A stretch of DNA of 64,000 nucleotides from Platycnemis pennipes. Its lineage: Eukaryota; Arthropoda; Insecta; Odonata; Platycnemididae. Made by a program: the position numbers and the translations under genes. A model generated the notes under the pieces. The model ran no database searches. It was not told where the DNA came from and saw nothing but the letters and a program-made list of their open reading frames with translations. Below, piece by piece: positions 23,450 to 33,605 of the stretch. Numbering within the stretch: position 1 is the stretch's first letter; every line of letters begins with the position of its first letter. The DNA lies in contig OW121852.1 in NCBI GenBank assembly GCA_933228895.1, positions 106,103,544 to 106,167,543 on the forward strand, read 5' to 3'.

Positions 23450-24075
23450 TTCTGAACTCATCAGTCAAGGAATGGGACCGTTGAGAGAGGGAGGGAGAAG
23501 AGGCGGTCAAATCAGAACCTGCATTCACTTGCACACAAACGCCCCGACATGCAAACCCATTGCGCCATGGTCTGACTCCTTGCCCTTCTCCCACTCCTAA
23601 ACCACTCCGCGCGATCACGTTCATCCACCTCCTCAGCGAACAATGGGTGGAAAATTACGATCCTTCCACCTCCCCCCCTCCAGGACGGTCGGCGATCTTC
23701 GTTTGTTCGGGGGTGGTTCTTCCCCGTCACGAACGGGGTCGTGGCGATCGACTGACGGGCGTGGTCCCATTGTTCTGCCGGCGATGGGGATATTTCCACA
23801 AAACCCGCACCCAACACCCCCTGACAGCCGCCGCAGAGGTGATGCGGCACTGGCTGTTCCCCGGACGAGACGCTTCGACTAGCCTTCCGTAACGCAATCC
23901 GCAGCCAGTCGGTGCTCACGCGTCTCTCGTTGCGGGAATGCGGAAGGCTGGGTGAAGACGCGGACGGAATGACCAAATCAGCGTGATTAATCAGGACGCG
24001 TCCGAGGACACGCGTCTCTTAGGAGCCCAAGAACCATCCGGCGACATCTCGCTTAACCTTCCACTCACGCCTAGC
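23450..24075. other. GC- and CpG-rich island with overlapping frames
   Basis: This island stands out from its AT-rich surroundings. It supports overlapping frames on both strands (minus 23512-23976, 154 residues; plus 23560-23892, 110 residues). Their products are arginine- and serine-rich with no recognisable domain, as expected for chance frames in GC-rich DNA. A host regulatory CpG island, an untranslated exon or an unidentified repeat are all possible. I do not assign a gene. Confidence 0.35.
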
Positions 24076-24649
24076 TACCCAGCAGGCCATGGATTAGAAT
24101 ACAAACGCATCGCAATACTGATGGCTCATAAAATTTCAAATTGAACTGCACTCCGTGAGATGCTCTGATGCTATGAACGGTAGGCTAAGGAGTCGAATAT
24201 TATTAGAGGAAAAAAGGCCTTTGGCTTGGTGAAGCATTTAGCTGTCACGCGCAAAATGTTTTCCTGTGGAAATTTTCACCTTTATATTAATGCATGTGAA
24301 TTAAAGCCTCTGTTTATTTTCCTTTGTATTCTCTTTCTACAAACCAGTATTGAGTGACAGGCGAATAAGTTGAATACTATCAGAGGAATAAGGCTCCTGG
24401 ACCTAGAATTCAATCACGGATTTTTGGTTTGGAGAAACCTTTAAGTTACTCGCGCAATCATTTTTTTCATTAGACATAGGTACTTCACCTGTTTATTAGT
24501 ATATAATAATTTAAACATCTTGTTCTTTATCTTATATTTCCTTCGTGTTTCTACCATACTTCAACTTCGTTACGTTCTATTTCCAGTAACAATTCGTCGT
24601 TTCGTTGATTCCAGCGTATGACACTCCACTAGCACCATGTGGGTTAAGA

Positions 24650-24780
24650 TGGGTGGCTGAGATTTTGCGCGGAAAACCCGGGTTCAAACTCCAGCGTCAT
24701 TAAATTTTACCGGTCTCGGAGGCAGCGGGACACATCTTTTGCCTGCCAAACTCGAGATCGCGGGTTCGAGTCACGCCATG
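24650..24780 (+). mobile_element. Two adjacent tRNA-like SINE heads
   Basis: The first module has GGGTGGCTGAGATTTTGC (A-box-like) and CCCGGGTTCAAACTCC (B-box-like), about 24654-24692. The second has GGAGGCAGCGGGACAC and GCGGGTTCGAGTCACG, about 24719-24776. Tandem pol III promoter-like modules suggest a dimeric SINE or two independent insertions. Neither folds as a clean tRNA by eye. Confidence 0.5.
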
Positions 24781-24823
24781 GCAGGATTTTCACTTTCCAG
24801 GACATGAATATTTGTGTACTATA

Positions 24824-25356
24824 GGCCGGGATTACGATCAACGTTTTCTGACGTGACGGAATCGGACTGTGGCGATGAACGCCAACGTAGCTGCTCAATT
24901 TTGGTCATATTACGATTAACGGCAGATTGGAAACACAGCCGTTTTCCAATATGGCGGCACGGCGAACAGTCACCTCTTGGGTTAGCATTCGTGTAAAATC
25001 GTAAGTTTTTATCTTGTTCCAATACTTTTCTAACGTGAGTAAAGTGTGAACATAGCAGATTGTGTTGTGAAAATGTCATTGAAAAAGAATGATTTTCAGT
25101 GGTTGAAAAAAATGTTTGAAAAGTGTCACCCTCATCCGAGAATTTACCTCCACTTCATTTTCAAGTCACTCGTGATTGGCTGACGGAAACCAACGCGACG
25201 GCAAAACTAGACCTTGACAAGCTTTCCTCAACGTACGTCGGCGGCACGCCAACGTCCATCCGTCGTGATTAGCTTCATTGCGTTCCCATTCTTCTAACTC
25301 TACAATGCCACCGTCCGTTTCCGCCACGTCAGAAAACGTTTATCGTAATCCCGGCC
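24824..25356. mobile_element. 533-bp non-autonomous DNA element with long inverted repeats
   Basis: The left end GGCCGGGATTACGATCAACG and the right end are inverted copies over roughly 50 bp. The match continues through CGTTTTCTGACGTG and CGGAC.GTGGC on the complement of 25300-25356, with a few mismatches. The interior has no coding capacity. The flanking trinucleotides are ATA on the left and TTA on the right, which would fit a TA or TWA target; that assignment is tentative. It lies right next to the paired SINE heads. Confidence 0.78.
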
Positions 25357-25544
25357 TTAGTCAGTCTTGTGTACTTTATTTAGTCCAGTTTAATCTAGAG
25401 CCTGTCATCTGTTTAGTCCTAAATTCGCTGAGAAAATAAAGAATTGGTGAATTTTAATTGCATTTGGCAATCCTTGTGTAGTTGTTCTCGTCAATCATTT
25501 TTTTCATTTGTCTCAAATTTGTCGTCACCACAAAATCAGTCGCC

Positions 25545-25800
25545 GCAAAGGCCAGACAGAGTGTATGAACCTGTTGTGCGGCCGATTCTCGCGTATGCAG
25601 CAGAGATAAGGGCAGAACGAACAAAGCAACGCAGCGTCAAGAAACAGAGGAGATGAGAACACCGAGCGAGATAATTTGGAAGATGCTATGGCATGGAGTA
25701 CGCAGCGAACATATTAATGAACAACTTCAACTTCAAGAACATGGAGAGACTAATTAAGTTTGGAAGAATCAGGAATCAACCTTTATTTAAAAGCAAGAAA
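25545..25800 (+). pseudogene. LINE-C reverse transcriptase remnant
   Basis: The plus strand from about 25561 reads VYEPVVRPILAYAAEIRAE, a characteristic segment after the RT palm in RTE/craniofacial-type LINE proteins. Degenerate basic sequence with stops follows. It is not similar to LINE-A or LINE-B at this landmark, so it is a third family. Only a short piece is preserved, and boundaries are approximate. Confidence 0.6.
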
Positions 25801-26253
25801 ATCGATTCGCTTGCCGTTAAGATGCGACACCAATAATATCATAATCTAGACGAGTGCTTTCCTGGATAGACCCTAATGAGAACGAGATTCATTAAATGTG
25901 AACTACTCAAAATTGCCCCTAAGCCCAAGAATCTTGGGTAGCATGTTAGCTTGCACATTACCACAGCAAGCTAAAGACCCGTGGATCAATTTCCAGCCAA
26001 GTAAATCATTTCCATTGATTAGTTTTTTATTTTGACGAGAACTAATTACATGCAAAAAATAGCACATCACATGAATAAGAAGATGCAACCTATGTAAATT
26101 TTCACAGACTTTTATTTGTGGTACAACGCGTTTCGACTCTAAGGCGTCATCTTCAAGTACAAAGTTTTATGCATGACTCCCGGATATATATACACTTTGG
26201 CTAAGGGAAAGGACGGGGGGAGGGGTTAAGTTGTGTGACTTTGTTGTTTTTGA

Positions 26254-26766
26254 ATGGATTGCAGGGACGGGCATTTTAACTCCTTATCTTGGTGTAAATT
26301 ACTTTACTACGGGTGGCTCACGGAAAAAATTTCTAACTTGTTCCCCAAAAATAAATACAGAATGGCCTTTTATAACCACAACAATCTAAATACTCTCCTC
26401 AATAATACTAAAGACAAGGCGAATAAGTTAGAGGGTAGTGGGATCTACAAAATGACGTGCAATGATTGCGATACCATTTACGTGGGACAGACGGGTAGCG
26501 CGCTCCTGACAAGAGCAGAAGAGCACAAGAGATGCTATCGCAATGGGTTGTTCAACCAATCCCACTTTGCGAAGCACCTGTGGGAAGCCGGACACAACAG
26601 TGACTTCGTGCCCAACATTCTGCATCACTCCAAAAAAAGGAAAAAGATGGACGTACTGGAAGAATTGGAGATTAAGAGAAATTTGAACAAGGAACAAATA
26701 CTGAACGACATTGTTTTTAAAAAGCACTCACCCCTCCTAACCGCCACACTATCCTTCCACATGTAA
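26254..26766 (+). CDS. GIY-YIG endonuclease domain of a Penelope-like element (5'-truncated)
   Basis: The 170-residue frame contains a full GIY-YIG nuclease core: GIY at residues 63-65, a CNDC pair (C69, C72) that is typical of Penelope endonucleases, YVGQTG at 77-81, R87 with E90-H91, H108, and a glutamate in LEELEI (138-139) in the position of the metal-binding residue. The preceding KDKANKLEGSG linker is also typical of the RT-endonuclease connector. In an intact element this domain makes the nick that primes reverse transcription. The RT is absent, and the first ATG lies inside the left inverted repeat, so it is an accidental start. The frame is otherwise free of stops and ends 61 bases before the right repeat. 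Confidence in family is high; expression is unknown. Confidence 0.88.
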   Translation: MDCRDGHFNSLSWCKLLYYGWLTEKISNLFPKNKYRMAFYNHNNLNTLLNNTKDKANKLEGSGIYKMTCNDCDTIYVGQTGSALLTRAEEHKRCYRNGLFNQSHFAKHLWEAGHNSDFVPNILHHSKKRKKMDVLEELEIKRNLNKEQILNDIVFKKHSPLLTATLSFHM

Positions 26767-26926
26767 CCCCCACCGGACAGTGACCTCCCGTCCCCCATAC
26801 CCCAGGCCCGTTGGCCTTCCCTGCAAACCATTCAAAAACAACAGAGTCACACAACGTTACCCCTCCCCCCGTCCTCTCCCTTAGCCAAAGTGTATATATA
26901 TCCGGGAGTCATGCATAAAACTTTGT

Positions 26927-26962
26927 ACTTGAATATGACGCCTTAGCGTCGAAACGCGTTGT
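26927..26962 (+). ncRNA. Hammerhead-like motif in right PLE repeat
   Basis: The order is CTTGAATATGA, stem GACG/CGTC, then GAAACGCG. The first core segment deviates from CTGANGA. The left arm (complement of about 26133-26165) reads CTTGAAGATGA...GTCGAAACGCG and is closer, but its first core position is T where C is expected. Both look like decayed hammerheads. The position in the terminal repeat is as expected for Penelope elements. Confidence 0.45.
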
Positions 26963-27085
26963 ACCACAAATAAAAGTCTGTGAAAATTTACATAGGTTGC
27001 ATCTTCTTATTCAACATGAATTTTCACCAAGTGAAAGCCGAATCTATCGATTTCAGCACATCACATATTCATCCACGACATTATA

Positions 27086-28126
27086 TTGGAGAGAGAAAAG
27101 AAGAGAGCAGAGAAATGCGAAAATTTTAGGACTATAAGCCTGACGACACATGCATCGAAGATATTGACAAGGATCATCTACAGAAGAATAGAACGAAAAG
27201 CAGAGGAGTTCCTCGTTGAAGATCAATTCGGATTCAGGAAAAGTAAGGGTACAAGAGAAGCAATATTGGCCCTTAGGCTGCTTATAGAGAAGAGAATGGA
27301 GAAGAAGAAACCGACCTTCATTGCATTTGTGGATTTAGAGAAGGCTTTCGACAACGTGGACTGGAATTCAATGCTTCATATTCTGAAAGGAATTGGAGTT
27401 TCCTACGATGATCGAAGAATTTTCCACAGTTTGTATAAAAACCAAGTAGCTGTGATTAAATCTGGACCCAGCTGTGAAGAAGCAAGAATAAGGAAAGGAG
27501 TGAGACAAGGCTGTGCACTGTCTCCCGTAATTATTAATGTCTACATTGAGAGAGCCATCAATGAAGTCAAGGAGAAGTGCTCTGGAGTGAACATCCACGG
27601 AGAAACAATCAGCATGCTACGATTCGCTGATGACATAGCTCTCATAGCAGAGACAGAGAAGGAGCTGAATGAGATGCTAACAACCATGGAAAGGACAATG
27701 ACCAGACATCAGCTGAAGATCAATAAGAAGAATACTAATATATTGGTGTGCAGCAAAAGAGAAGAGGCCAAAACCAACGTTAAACTAGGAAAACAGAAAC
27801 TGGAAGAGGTGAAAGAGTTCTGTTACCTGGGAAGCAGAGTAACCAACGATGGACGAAGCAAGAAAGAAATAGTGAGTAGAATAGCCCAGGCAAAGAGGGC
27901 ATTCTATCAAAAGAAGAATCTACTAACAGCTGGAAACAGCTGGAAGAAGTCTGCTGAAAACTATAAAAAGAAGACGGGACAACCTAATCGGCCATATCTT
28001 AAGACACGATGGTCTGATGAAGACAATCGTCGAGGGAAAAGTGAACGGGAAAAATGGAAGAGGCAGGCCTCGTATGAGTTACATGGAGCAGGTCGTAAAG
28101 GACGTGAAAGAGAGGAACTACGTTAA
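27086..28126 (+). pseudogene. LINE-A reverse transcriptase, 5'-truncated with internal deletion
   Basis: A 346-residue frame. Residues up to about 290 are genuine RT: GFRKSKG near 49-55, FVDLEKAFDNVDW near 79-92, RKGVRQGCALSP near 136-147, and RFADDIAL near 177-185. After the roughly 200-bp deletion the frame switches, so the last 60 or so residues (KKSAENYKKKTGQ onward) are out-of-frame translation of the normal C-terminal block. The palm catalytic residues are present, but the lost thumb and connection region and the missing endonuclease make activity implausible. The initiating ATG is not a true start. Confidence 0.85.
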
Positions 28127-28212
28127 TATGAAGAGGTTGGCCGATAGAAGAATCGAGTGGAGGGCTGCGTCAAACCAATCCTAGGATTGTTGACCCTTGA
28201 TGATGATGATGA
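27086..28212 (+). mobile_element. LINE-A copy 7, longest copy in the window
   Basis: This copy retains most of the RT domain and ends in (GAT)n at 28199-28212. It begins just after the Penelope element, with no recognisable LINE sequence upstream of about 27086. It is the reference for the family: FRTISLT and GFRKSKGTREAI (fingers), FVDLEKAFDNVDW (first catalytic aspartate), GVRQGCALSP, and RFADDIALIAE (catalytic pair). About 200 bp are deleted near 27935-27950 compared with copy 1, at a small AGCTGGAA duplication, throwing the remainder out of frame. The endonuclease is absent. Confidence 0.9.
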
Positions 28213-28329
28213 CATTATATTGTACAAGCTATGAATGCGGCGTTGGGTAGGTAGTGCTAGATCAATATGGTAAGATTTCCTTTTGAATTAGGGCATGTGT
28301 TTAATTCTACCTTACATGAAGTGTGCGCC

Positions 28330-28640
28330 AATATATACGAAGGGTGAATCTTTCTGTGAAGGGTTATTGGAGTCGAATCATCGTGATGCTTTGGTCTCCA
28401 ATCGTGCGAGAGATGTACGAATAAGAGAATCCATCGGTAACGCCCACCGTTTATCTAATGCTTTGTGAGTGATCCTTTCAGTTGATATAGAGAAGGGTGG
28501 AAGTATGACTTGGCACTCTTCCGGGGACTATTCTACGTGAACATTTCTCGTGATTTCCACTGGGTCAGGTTCTTCATTTCATCCTCCGCCGTTTCGATAA
28601 ACGACTCACCCATCGTCTTCAGGGATCCTAGAATCCGAAT
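28330..28640. mobile_element. Possible second Penelope-like fragment
   Basis: On the plus strand at about 28358, GYWSRII followed in a shifted frame by further coding-like sequence is reminiscent of the segment after the GIY-YIG core in Penelope proteins (usually Y.PRLIREAIEI). On the minus strand, CTGAAGA (complement of 28616-28622) and GAAAC (complement of 28591-28595) flank a CGAT...ATCG stem, giving a better hammerhead-like core than the 26-kb element. The similarity is short and frameshifted, so confidence is modest. Confidence 0.4.
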
Positions 28641-31458
28641 ATATGGATCCCGAGAAACTTTCGCCCACAGAGCAGGGTCATAATAATGCTCTCAGTGTCG
28701 AAGGCGCACACCTTAAACCTAAAGATAAACGCCCACCAACGTCATCCTCCGCCAGTTGTGAGATTATCTACCTTTGTATTGCGTACATTTCGGGAAAAAA
28801 CCTCGTGGACATCTAATTTACAATTATTTTTCAACATTAATCATTTAAAATTACTGAAAGCATGTGCAATGAGTTCATACTTTATACATAAAGCCTGCAA
28901 AGCGTATAAATCTATAATCAATATCCTTTCACTCTGAAGCTTGGCAAAATATCGCGACACTTCACTTCGCTGATCAAAATGCAGATACTAGGAATGATTA
29001 ACACAAACATTGCATGCAACGATTACCAAATACATAACTTAAGGGTCGTAATAAATACATGAATATAGATTAATAGTTTCTTAATAATAAATAGAGTAGC
29101 TAATTCAATTCAGATCTTAATACTCCTATCTCTATTCTAGTAGGATTCCGTTCTTCATACTTCTAAGCAATCACCCAGAAAAGGATTGAATAAAATTTAA
29201 AATTACTTACGGACATGATAAAACACTCCAGTAACTTCTGGTTTTAGTGCAGGCACATGCAAGAAGTTCTTACCTAAAATATAAAATATAAATTAGCTCT
29301 GACCCATTAAACATGAAAAAGATACTGAAAATATCCATCATTAAACAGCATACACAAAACAGCGTTGAATACCATTAAGTCAGCTACCGTAAAGCTTAGG
29401 ATTAGTAACTACATTGAAACATTATTAATTAATCGAGTGGTATCCAACGCACACGTATAAGCCCAATTTTTCAAAAAGTCATTGCGATACTCAAGTGTAT
29501 AAAAAAAACTATCTCAGAGAGTCCCCAGCGCTCAAAAAGGGATACAGCTATATCACATAAAATATTCAGGGAACGCGTAATTTAATTCGCCTCTTAATAC
29601 TTTATGAGTTAAGATGGAGTTTTGGGCGGGGGAGAAACTTTTGATGTTCGACTTCCTAAAGCTTCCCGCGGGGGTTATGGGCTCTAAACGGGAGATGTGT
29701 GCCGTAAATCGATAAACGGGGTTGAGTTCAACATTTCCTCCCCATTCCGATTCCTCGCAGCGAGAGGCGATTTCTCAAACCTTGATGGAATTCTCCTGAC
29801 CACCGCGGAGAAACTTCCGGATGGGAACATTTGTTCCACTCAGTCAGTCCAATGGAAACACGTTTCCCCGTGTGGCGTTGGCAGGACACCATTCCACCGG
29901 GAATTCAAAAATATGGCAACTTGATCGCAGAATTCGTTGAATTTCCACTGCGATGATTTCTCACATGGCCAAGAATGAGCTGAATTCAATGGAATTCAGT
30001 TTTTTTAAATTAATTACAACTTTTCAAGAAGCTATTTCCAATTAATTCCACGTAATGCACATTTCCATTGACTTCAGTTTCAGAGGTTTCTTTATATTCC
30101 TGATTTTAAACTGGGCCATTTCGGCTTCGAATTAAATAAAAATTAAGTAACAGATTTAATATGTAAATATTTTTTCTCGTTGAGCCGCGCTGAGCAATCC
30201 ACTGTCAGAGCTATGCTAGTCATGGCACCTAGAAACTTAAATCTGGCACTCAGTATTTCAGATAATATTACCACATCTGAAATAACGTTATTTTAGGGCC
30301 ATACAAATAAACAAGTATCCTATTGTTGAATATTTCGACGAACAAGTAGCGGATGTGTTTGCGGTAGCTTCTTTTCGCTCATACCGCTACTTTTTGCGGA
30401 AGTGGTATGTTTATGCGTTTCATCGTAGTTATAATCCTGATTGTCCTTTTCTGCAGCAATATAGCTGGCGTTCAATACTTAGAATAGGTTCCGTCTCAAC
30501 AAATAAGATCATAAACTAATTTAGAACCTACATGGGTATGATATAGAACATTTTGGAAAGATGTTGGAAGCTTGTGACACATAAAATACAATTTAGGCTT
30601 TCAATATTGAAGTACCTTTCTTAAATTTATAATTGGTTTTTTCCACTATGGATATTTATGAAAAATAACCCCTAGATACTTTATGCAATCAACCTGTTAT
30701 ATATTATTTATTGGCAAAAAACTGATGGTAATACCGAAGATGTTAGTACTTCTTGAGTGTGCGCCCAATTGGCCACTTTCCACTCTAGGTTTTCATCTTT
30801 TTCATCTCCACCCATCAATTTCCTCTCCCAATCTCCCCTCTAATCATGCAACCATGGTTACCTCTTTCGTGAGTTAGTATTTCTTGCACCCATCTGCCAA
30901 AAACTATACACGGTTATTTCCACGATACCCAAACAAGTGTCAGCAAATTTCAGAATGAAGATACATCTTTGTTACCATCTCAGTGATTTCAATAGTATCC
31001 TTAGCCTTTGATAATGTCTTGAAGAAGAACGGATATAAGTTCGACGAGCGCACCAGCGGGCGAATTTATGAACGAGCGAGGGGAGGATATTGCGATAAAC
31101 TGAGAGAGGTGTAAGACTTCAGCTCTATAGTCAGCAGCAACGCATTATGAGAAACAATATCGAATGATCTCTAAAGGAAGGTAAAAAATATAAAAATATC
31201 CGATGCTAAACGAATACTAGCATTTATAATTTACAGTAAATATACACTTTTTACATACTCGGTGAAAAACATCGTATTAAAGCATATAAAATGGAACAAT
31301 AGAATTATTACCATCCAATTTATTTTGATGGAAAGAAATTACCTCCCTTTCTGGACTTATAATGATGCTCCTCTTCATCTCCACATACTTTCTGCCTCTC
31401 TTTACTCCGTCCTAACGGGCTCCTTCTTCTCCTCTATCTTCCCCACTTTCCAAACATC
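28641..31458. other. Unassigned DNA
   Basis: A locally GC-richer patch at about 29620-29930 carries a 75-residue frame without known domain. The remainder is AT-rich and no repeat family was recognised. Confidence 0.35.
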
Positions 31459-31769
31459 GACCGACAGCTGAGGTCATTTGCGCCATTTAGTATAGGTGGG
31501 TAATTCGGTAATGGTAGGAGTTTTCAGGGAGTGGAGGAAAGGTGGAGAGAAACCCGGCGTCGGAATTAGCCTACTCTTAACGAAAGGCGCCAAGGGGACC
31601 ACGGCTTAACGTCCCATCCGACGGACGGAGTACTGAACTTGAAATGCCCTCCACTAGGCACTCAAGTGGGGACCGGTTTTCCACTGAAAAATCCGCCACT
31701 GCCGGGAATAGAACCCGGATCTCGGGATGGGAGGCAGTACTCTAGCCACCACACCAACCCGATACCCCT
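31459..31769 (-). mobile_element. SINE-T copy 3
   Basis: The body is almost identical to copy 4, from GACCGACAGCTGAGGTCATT to ACACCAACCCGATACCCC. The tail end seen in copies 1 and 4 (the GGTTATTCAGG segment) is missing, so this copy stops about 20 bp short at its 3' side. No target duplication was found. Confidence 0.85.
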
Positions 31770-32493
31770 GAATACTCTCGATCAACTCCAAAACCGGTCA
31801 CTGATTAGTACATCACTAATGCATCTCCGGAGAGGATTTAAAAAGGTTGTTAGTTAAACGCAAAAAAATATGTCTTTGTAAATAAAATACAATGAAAGCC
31901 CTGGAAATAAACACAGTAAACCAAAGTCCGCTGCCCACATAGACACGAGTATGGTGCTATCCGTTTGGCGTTATCGTTTTTTTTAACTGTGCTGTGGAAA
32001 GTGAAAATCTAATGCCAAGTGGATAGTTCCCTTCATTAAAGTACACTAAATGTATTCAATGCCATTCACACTCGCCTTGAATGTATTCATTGTACGCAAA
32101 TAAAGTGGATTAATAAATTCCAGTTAACAAGAAAATTAAATGTTGAATTTAAATTCATTAGAAAACCCCGATAAATGTCGGGTGTGCGGAAACCTTGATA
32201 TTGAAGTACAGGTACTATCACTTACACAAGTCGGTCCACACGGTTCTCCAAATATCTCAAAATGCCCCGCTAACTTCCCCAACCCCCGGCGCAACGTAAC
32301 AAGGAAAATACAAGGCAAAATTTTCCAGTTAGGTGATTCTCACTCTGAGAAACAAGTCTTCTGCATTCATGACATGTCGAGGATATGGATCTGAGAGCCA
32401 TCGCAAATAATGGCGATGTTAAAAAATATTAAAGCTGCTTTCTGATGACTGTGTGTTTCGTTTTAAGTCTCTATGGTACTGGAATAGCCGAAG
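31770..32493. other. Unassigned spacer
   Basis: An 84-residue plus-strand frame at 32140-32394 contains CRVCGNLDIEV and a later CIHDM; it has no clear family and may be chance. Otherwise nothing is recognised. Confidence 0.35.
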
Positions 32494-32636
32494 GGCAAGT
32501 GAAGAATGCAAAGAAAGGCCCCGTATGAGGCACATAGAAAAAGTAATAAAGGATGTGAAAGAGAATAAATAAGTACATAAATATGAAGAGATTAGCTGAT
32601 AGGAGAATGGAGTGGAGAACTGCGTCAAACCAACTA
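32494..32636 (+). mobile_element. LINE-A copy 8, 3' end scrap
   Basis: Contains the diverged end of the coding block (AAGGCCCCGTATGAGGCACA) and GAGAACTGCGTCAAACCAAC, but not the GAT tail. Old and short. Confidence 0.65.
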
Positions 32637-32731
32637 ACCTCCATTATTTAGTACGTCCTCTCCTAATAAAATCTTGGCTAATTCCTAAAAAAATTCTTTG
32701 CTACATGAACGAGCATATGTAGGCTATGTTT

Positions 32732-32748
32732 CTACTACTACTACTACT
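32732..32748 (+). repeat. (CTA)n microsatellite
   Basis: Between five and six perfect CTA units. Confidence 0.9.
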
Positions 32749-32878
32749 TACAGTCCTACTCTAAACTATTCTAAAATAAGAGAAATTATTTCATTCTTCA
32801 AATTTTATATTATACACACGCGTATGTGTTTCATCAAAAAGGAGCGTGTTTGTCTTCTTTGATAAGGAGAAAATTATT

Positions 32879-33210
32879 GGTTGGTTATTCAGGGGAGGCG
32901 ACCGACAGCTGAGGTCATTTGCGCCATTTAGGATAGGTGGGTAATTTGGTAATGATAGGAGTTTTCAGGGAACGGAGGAAGGGTGGAGAGAAACCCGGCG
33001 TCGGCGTTAGCCTACTCTTAACGAAAGGCGCCAAGGGGACCACGGCTTAACGTCCCATCCGACGGACGGAGTACTGAACTTGAAATGCCCTCCACTACGC
33101 ACACAAGTGGGGACCGGTTTTCCACTGAAAAATCCGCCACTGCCGGGAATCAAACCCGGACCCTCGGGATGAAAGGCCAGTACTCTAGCCACCACACCAA
33201 CCCGATCCCC
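32879..33210 (-). mobile_element. SINE-T copy 4, full length with target duplication
   Basis: The element is bounded by GAGAAAATTATT at 32867-32878 and again at 33211-33222, a perfect 12-bp direct repeat and the best-defined insertion in the window. On the complement it begins GGGGATCGGGTTGGTGTGGT, with an A-box-like segment. It then shows a GGGTTTGATTCCCGGCA B-box-like segment, carries the shared body, and ends in CCTGAATAACCAACC. At 332 bp this defines family length. Pol III transcription and LINE-dependent mobilisation are inferred from the structure. Confidence 0.93.
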
Positions 33211-33244
33211 GAGAAAATTATTTATTTCTACCTAGACTTATAGG

Positions 33245-33602
33245 GGGCATTTGAAATATGGGGCTACAGAAGAATGATGACGTTTTAAGGGAAAGATGGA
33301 GTGAGCAACGAGGAAGTCATAAGAAGGGTGGAAGAAAATGGCCAGTATTCTGAAAACCCTAAGAAGTAAACGGGAGAACCTAATCGGCAATACATTGAGA
33401 CTCGATGGTCTGATGATGACAACCGTTGAAGGACACGTGAACGGGAAGGACGTCAAAGGAAGGCTTGTATGAGATACATAGCAAAAGTGACAAAGAACGT
33501 GAAAGAGAATAAATACGTAAATAGAAAGAGATTGGCTGATAGGATCATGGAGTTGAGAGCTGCGTCAAACCAATGTCAGGATTGCCAACCGACGATGACA
33601 AT
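33245..33602 (+). mobile_element. LINE-A copy 9
   Basis: Homology starts inside FEIWGYRRMM-equivalent sequence at GGCATTTGAAATATGGGG and runs to GCGTCAAACCAATGTCAGGA and a degenerate GACGATGACA tail. The C-terminal frame is broken by several indels. Confidence 0.8.
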
Positions 33603-33605
33603 GGA

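Larger units (their letters stand above)
26073..27012 (+). mobile_element. Penelope-like element remnant with 185-bp inverted repeats
   Basis: Arms 26073-26257 and 26828-27012 are inverted copies of exactly equal length, with about six differences by hand alignment. They bracket a GIY-YIG endonuclease reading frame on the plus strand. ACATGAAT occurs at 26069-26076, overlapping the left arm edge, and at 27014-27021, and is a plausible 8-bp target duplication. Each arm holds a hammerhead-like core. In Penelope elements an inverted partial copy of the terminal repeat at the 5' end is a known arrangement, and the RT is usually upstream of the endonuclease; here the RT is entirely missing. The near identity of the arms indicates a fairly recent event. 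Confidence 0.88.

Noticed and set aside
23512..23976. 154-residue minus-strand frame as a gene
   Set aside because: It overlaps a plus-strand frame of similar length in GC-rich DNA, has low-complexity Arg/Ser composition and no recognisable domain, so a chance frame is more likely.
26428..26727. Minus-strand 99-residue frame
   Set aside because: It is antisense to the GIY-YIG endonuclease, which has all family motifs.
26073..27012. LTR retrotransposon
   Set aside because: The terminal repeats are inverted, not direct, and the enclosed domain is GIY-YIG, pointing to a Penelope-like element.
32140..32394. Zinc-finger or transposase exon
   Set aside because: CRVCGNLDIEV looks suggestive, but no second cysteine/histidine pair at proper spacing and no splice context could be supported.
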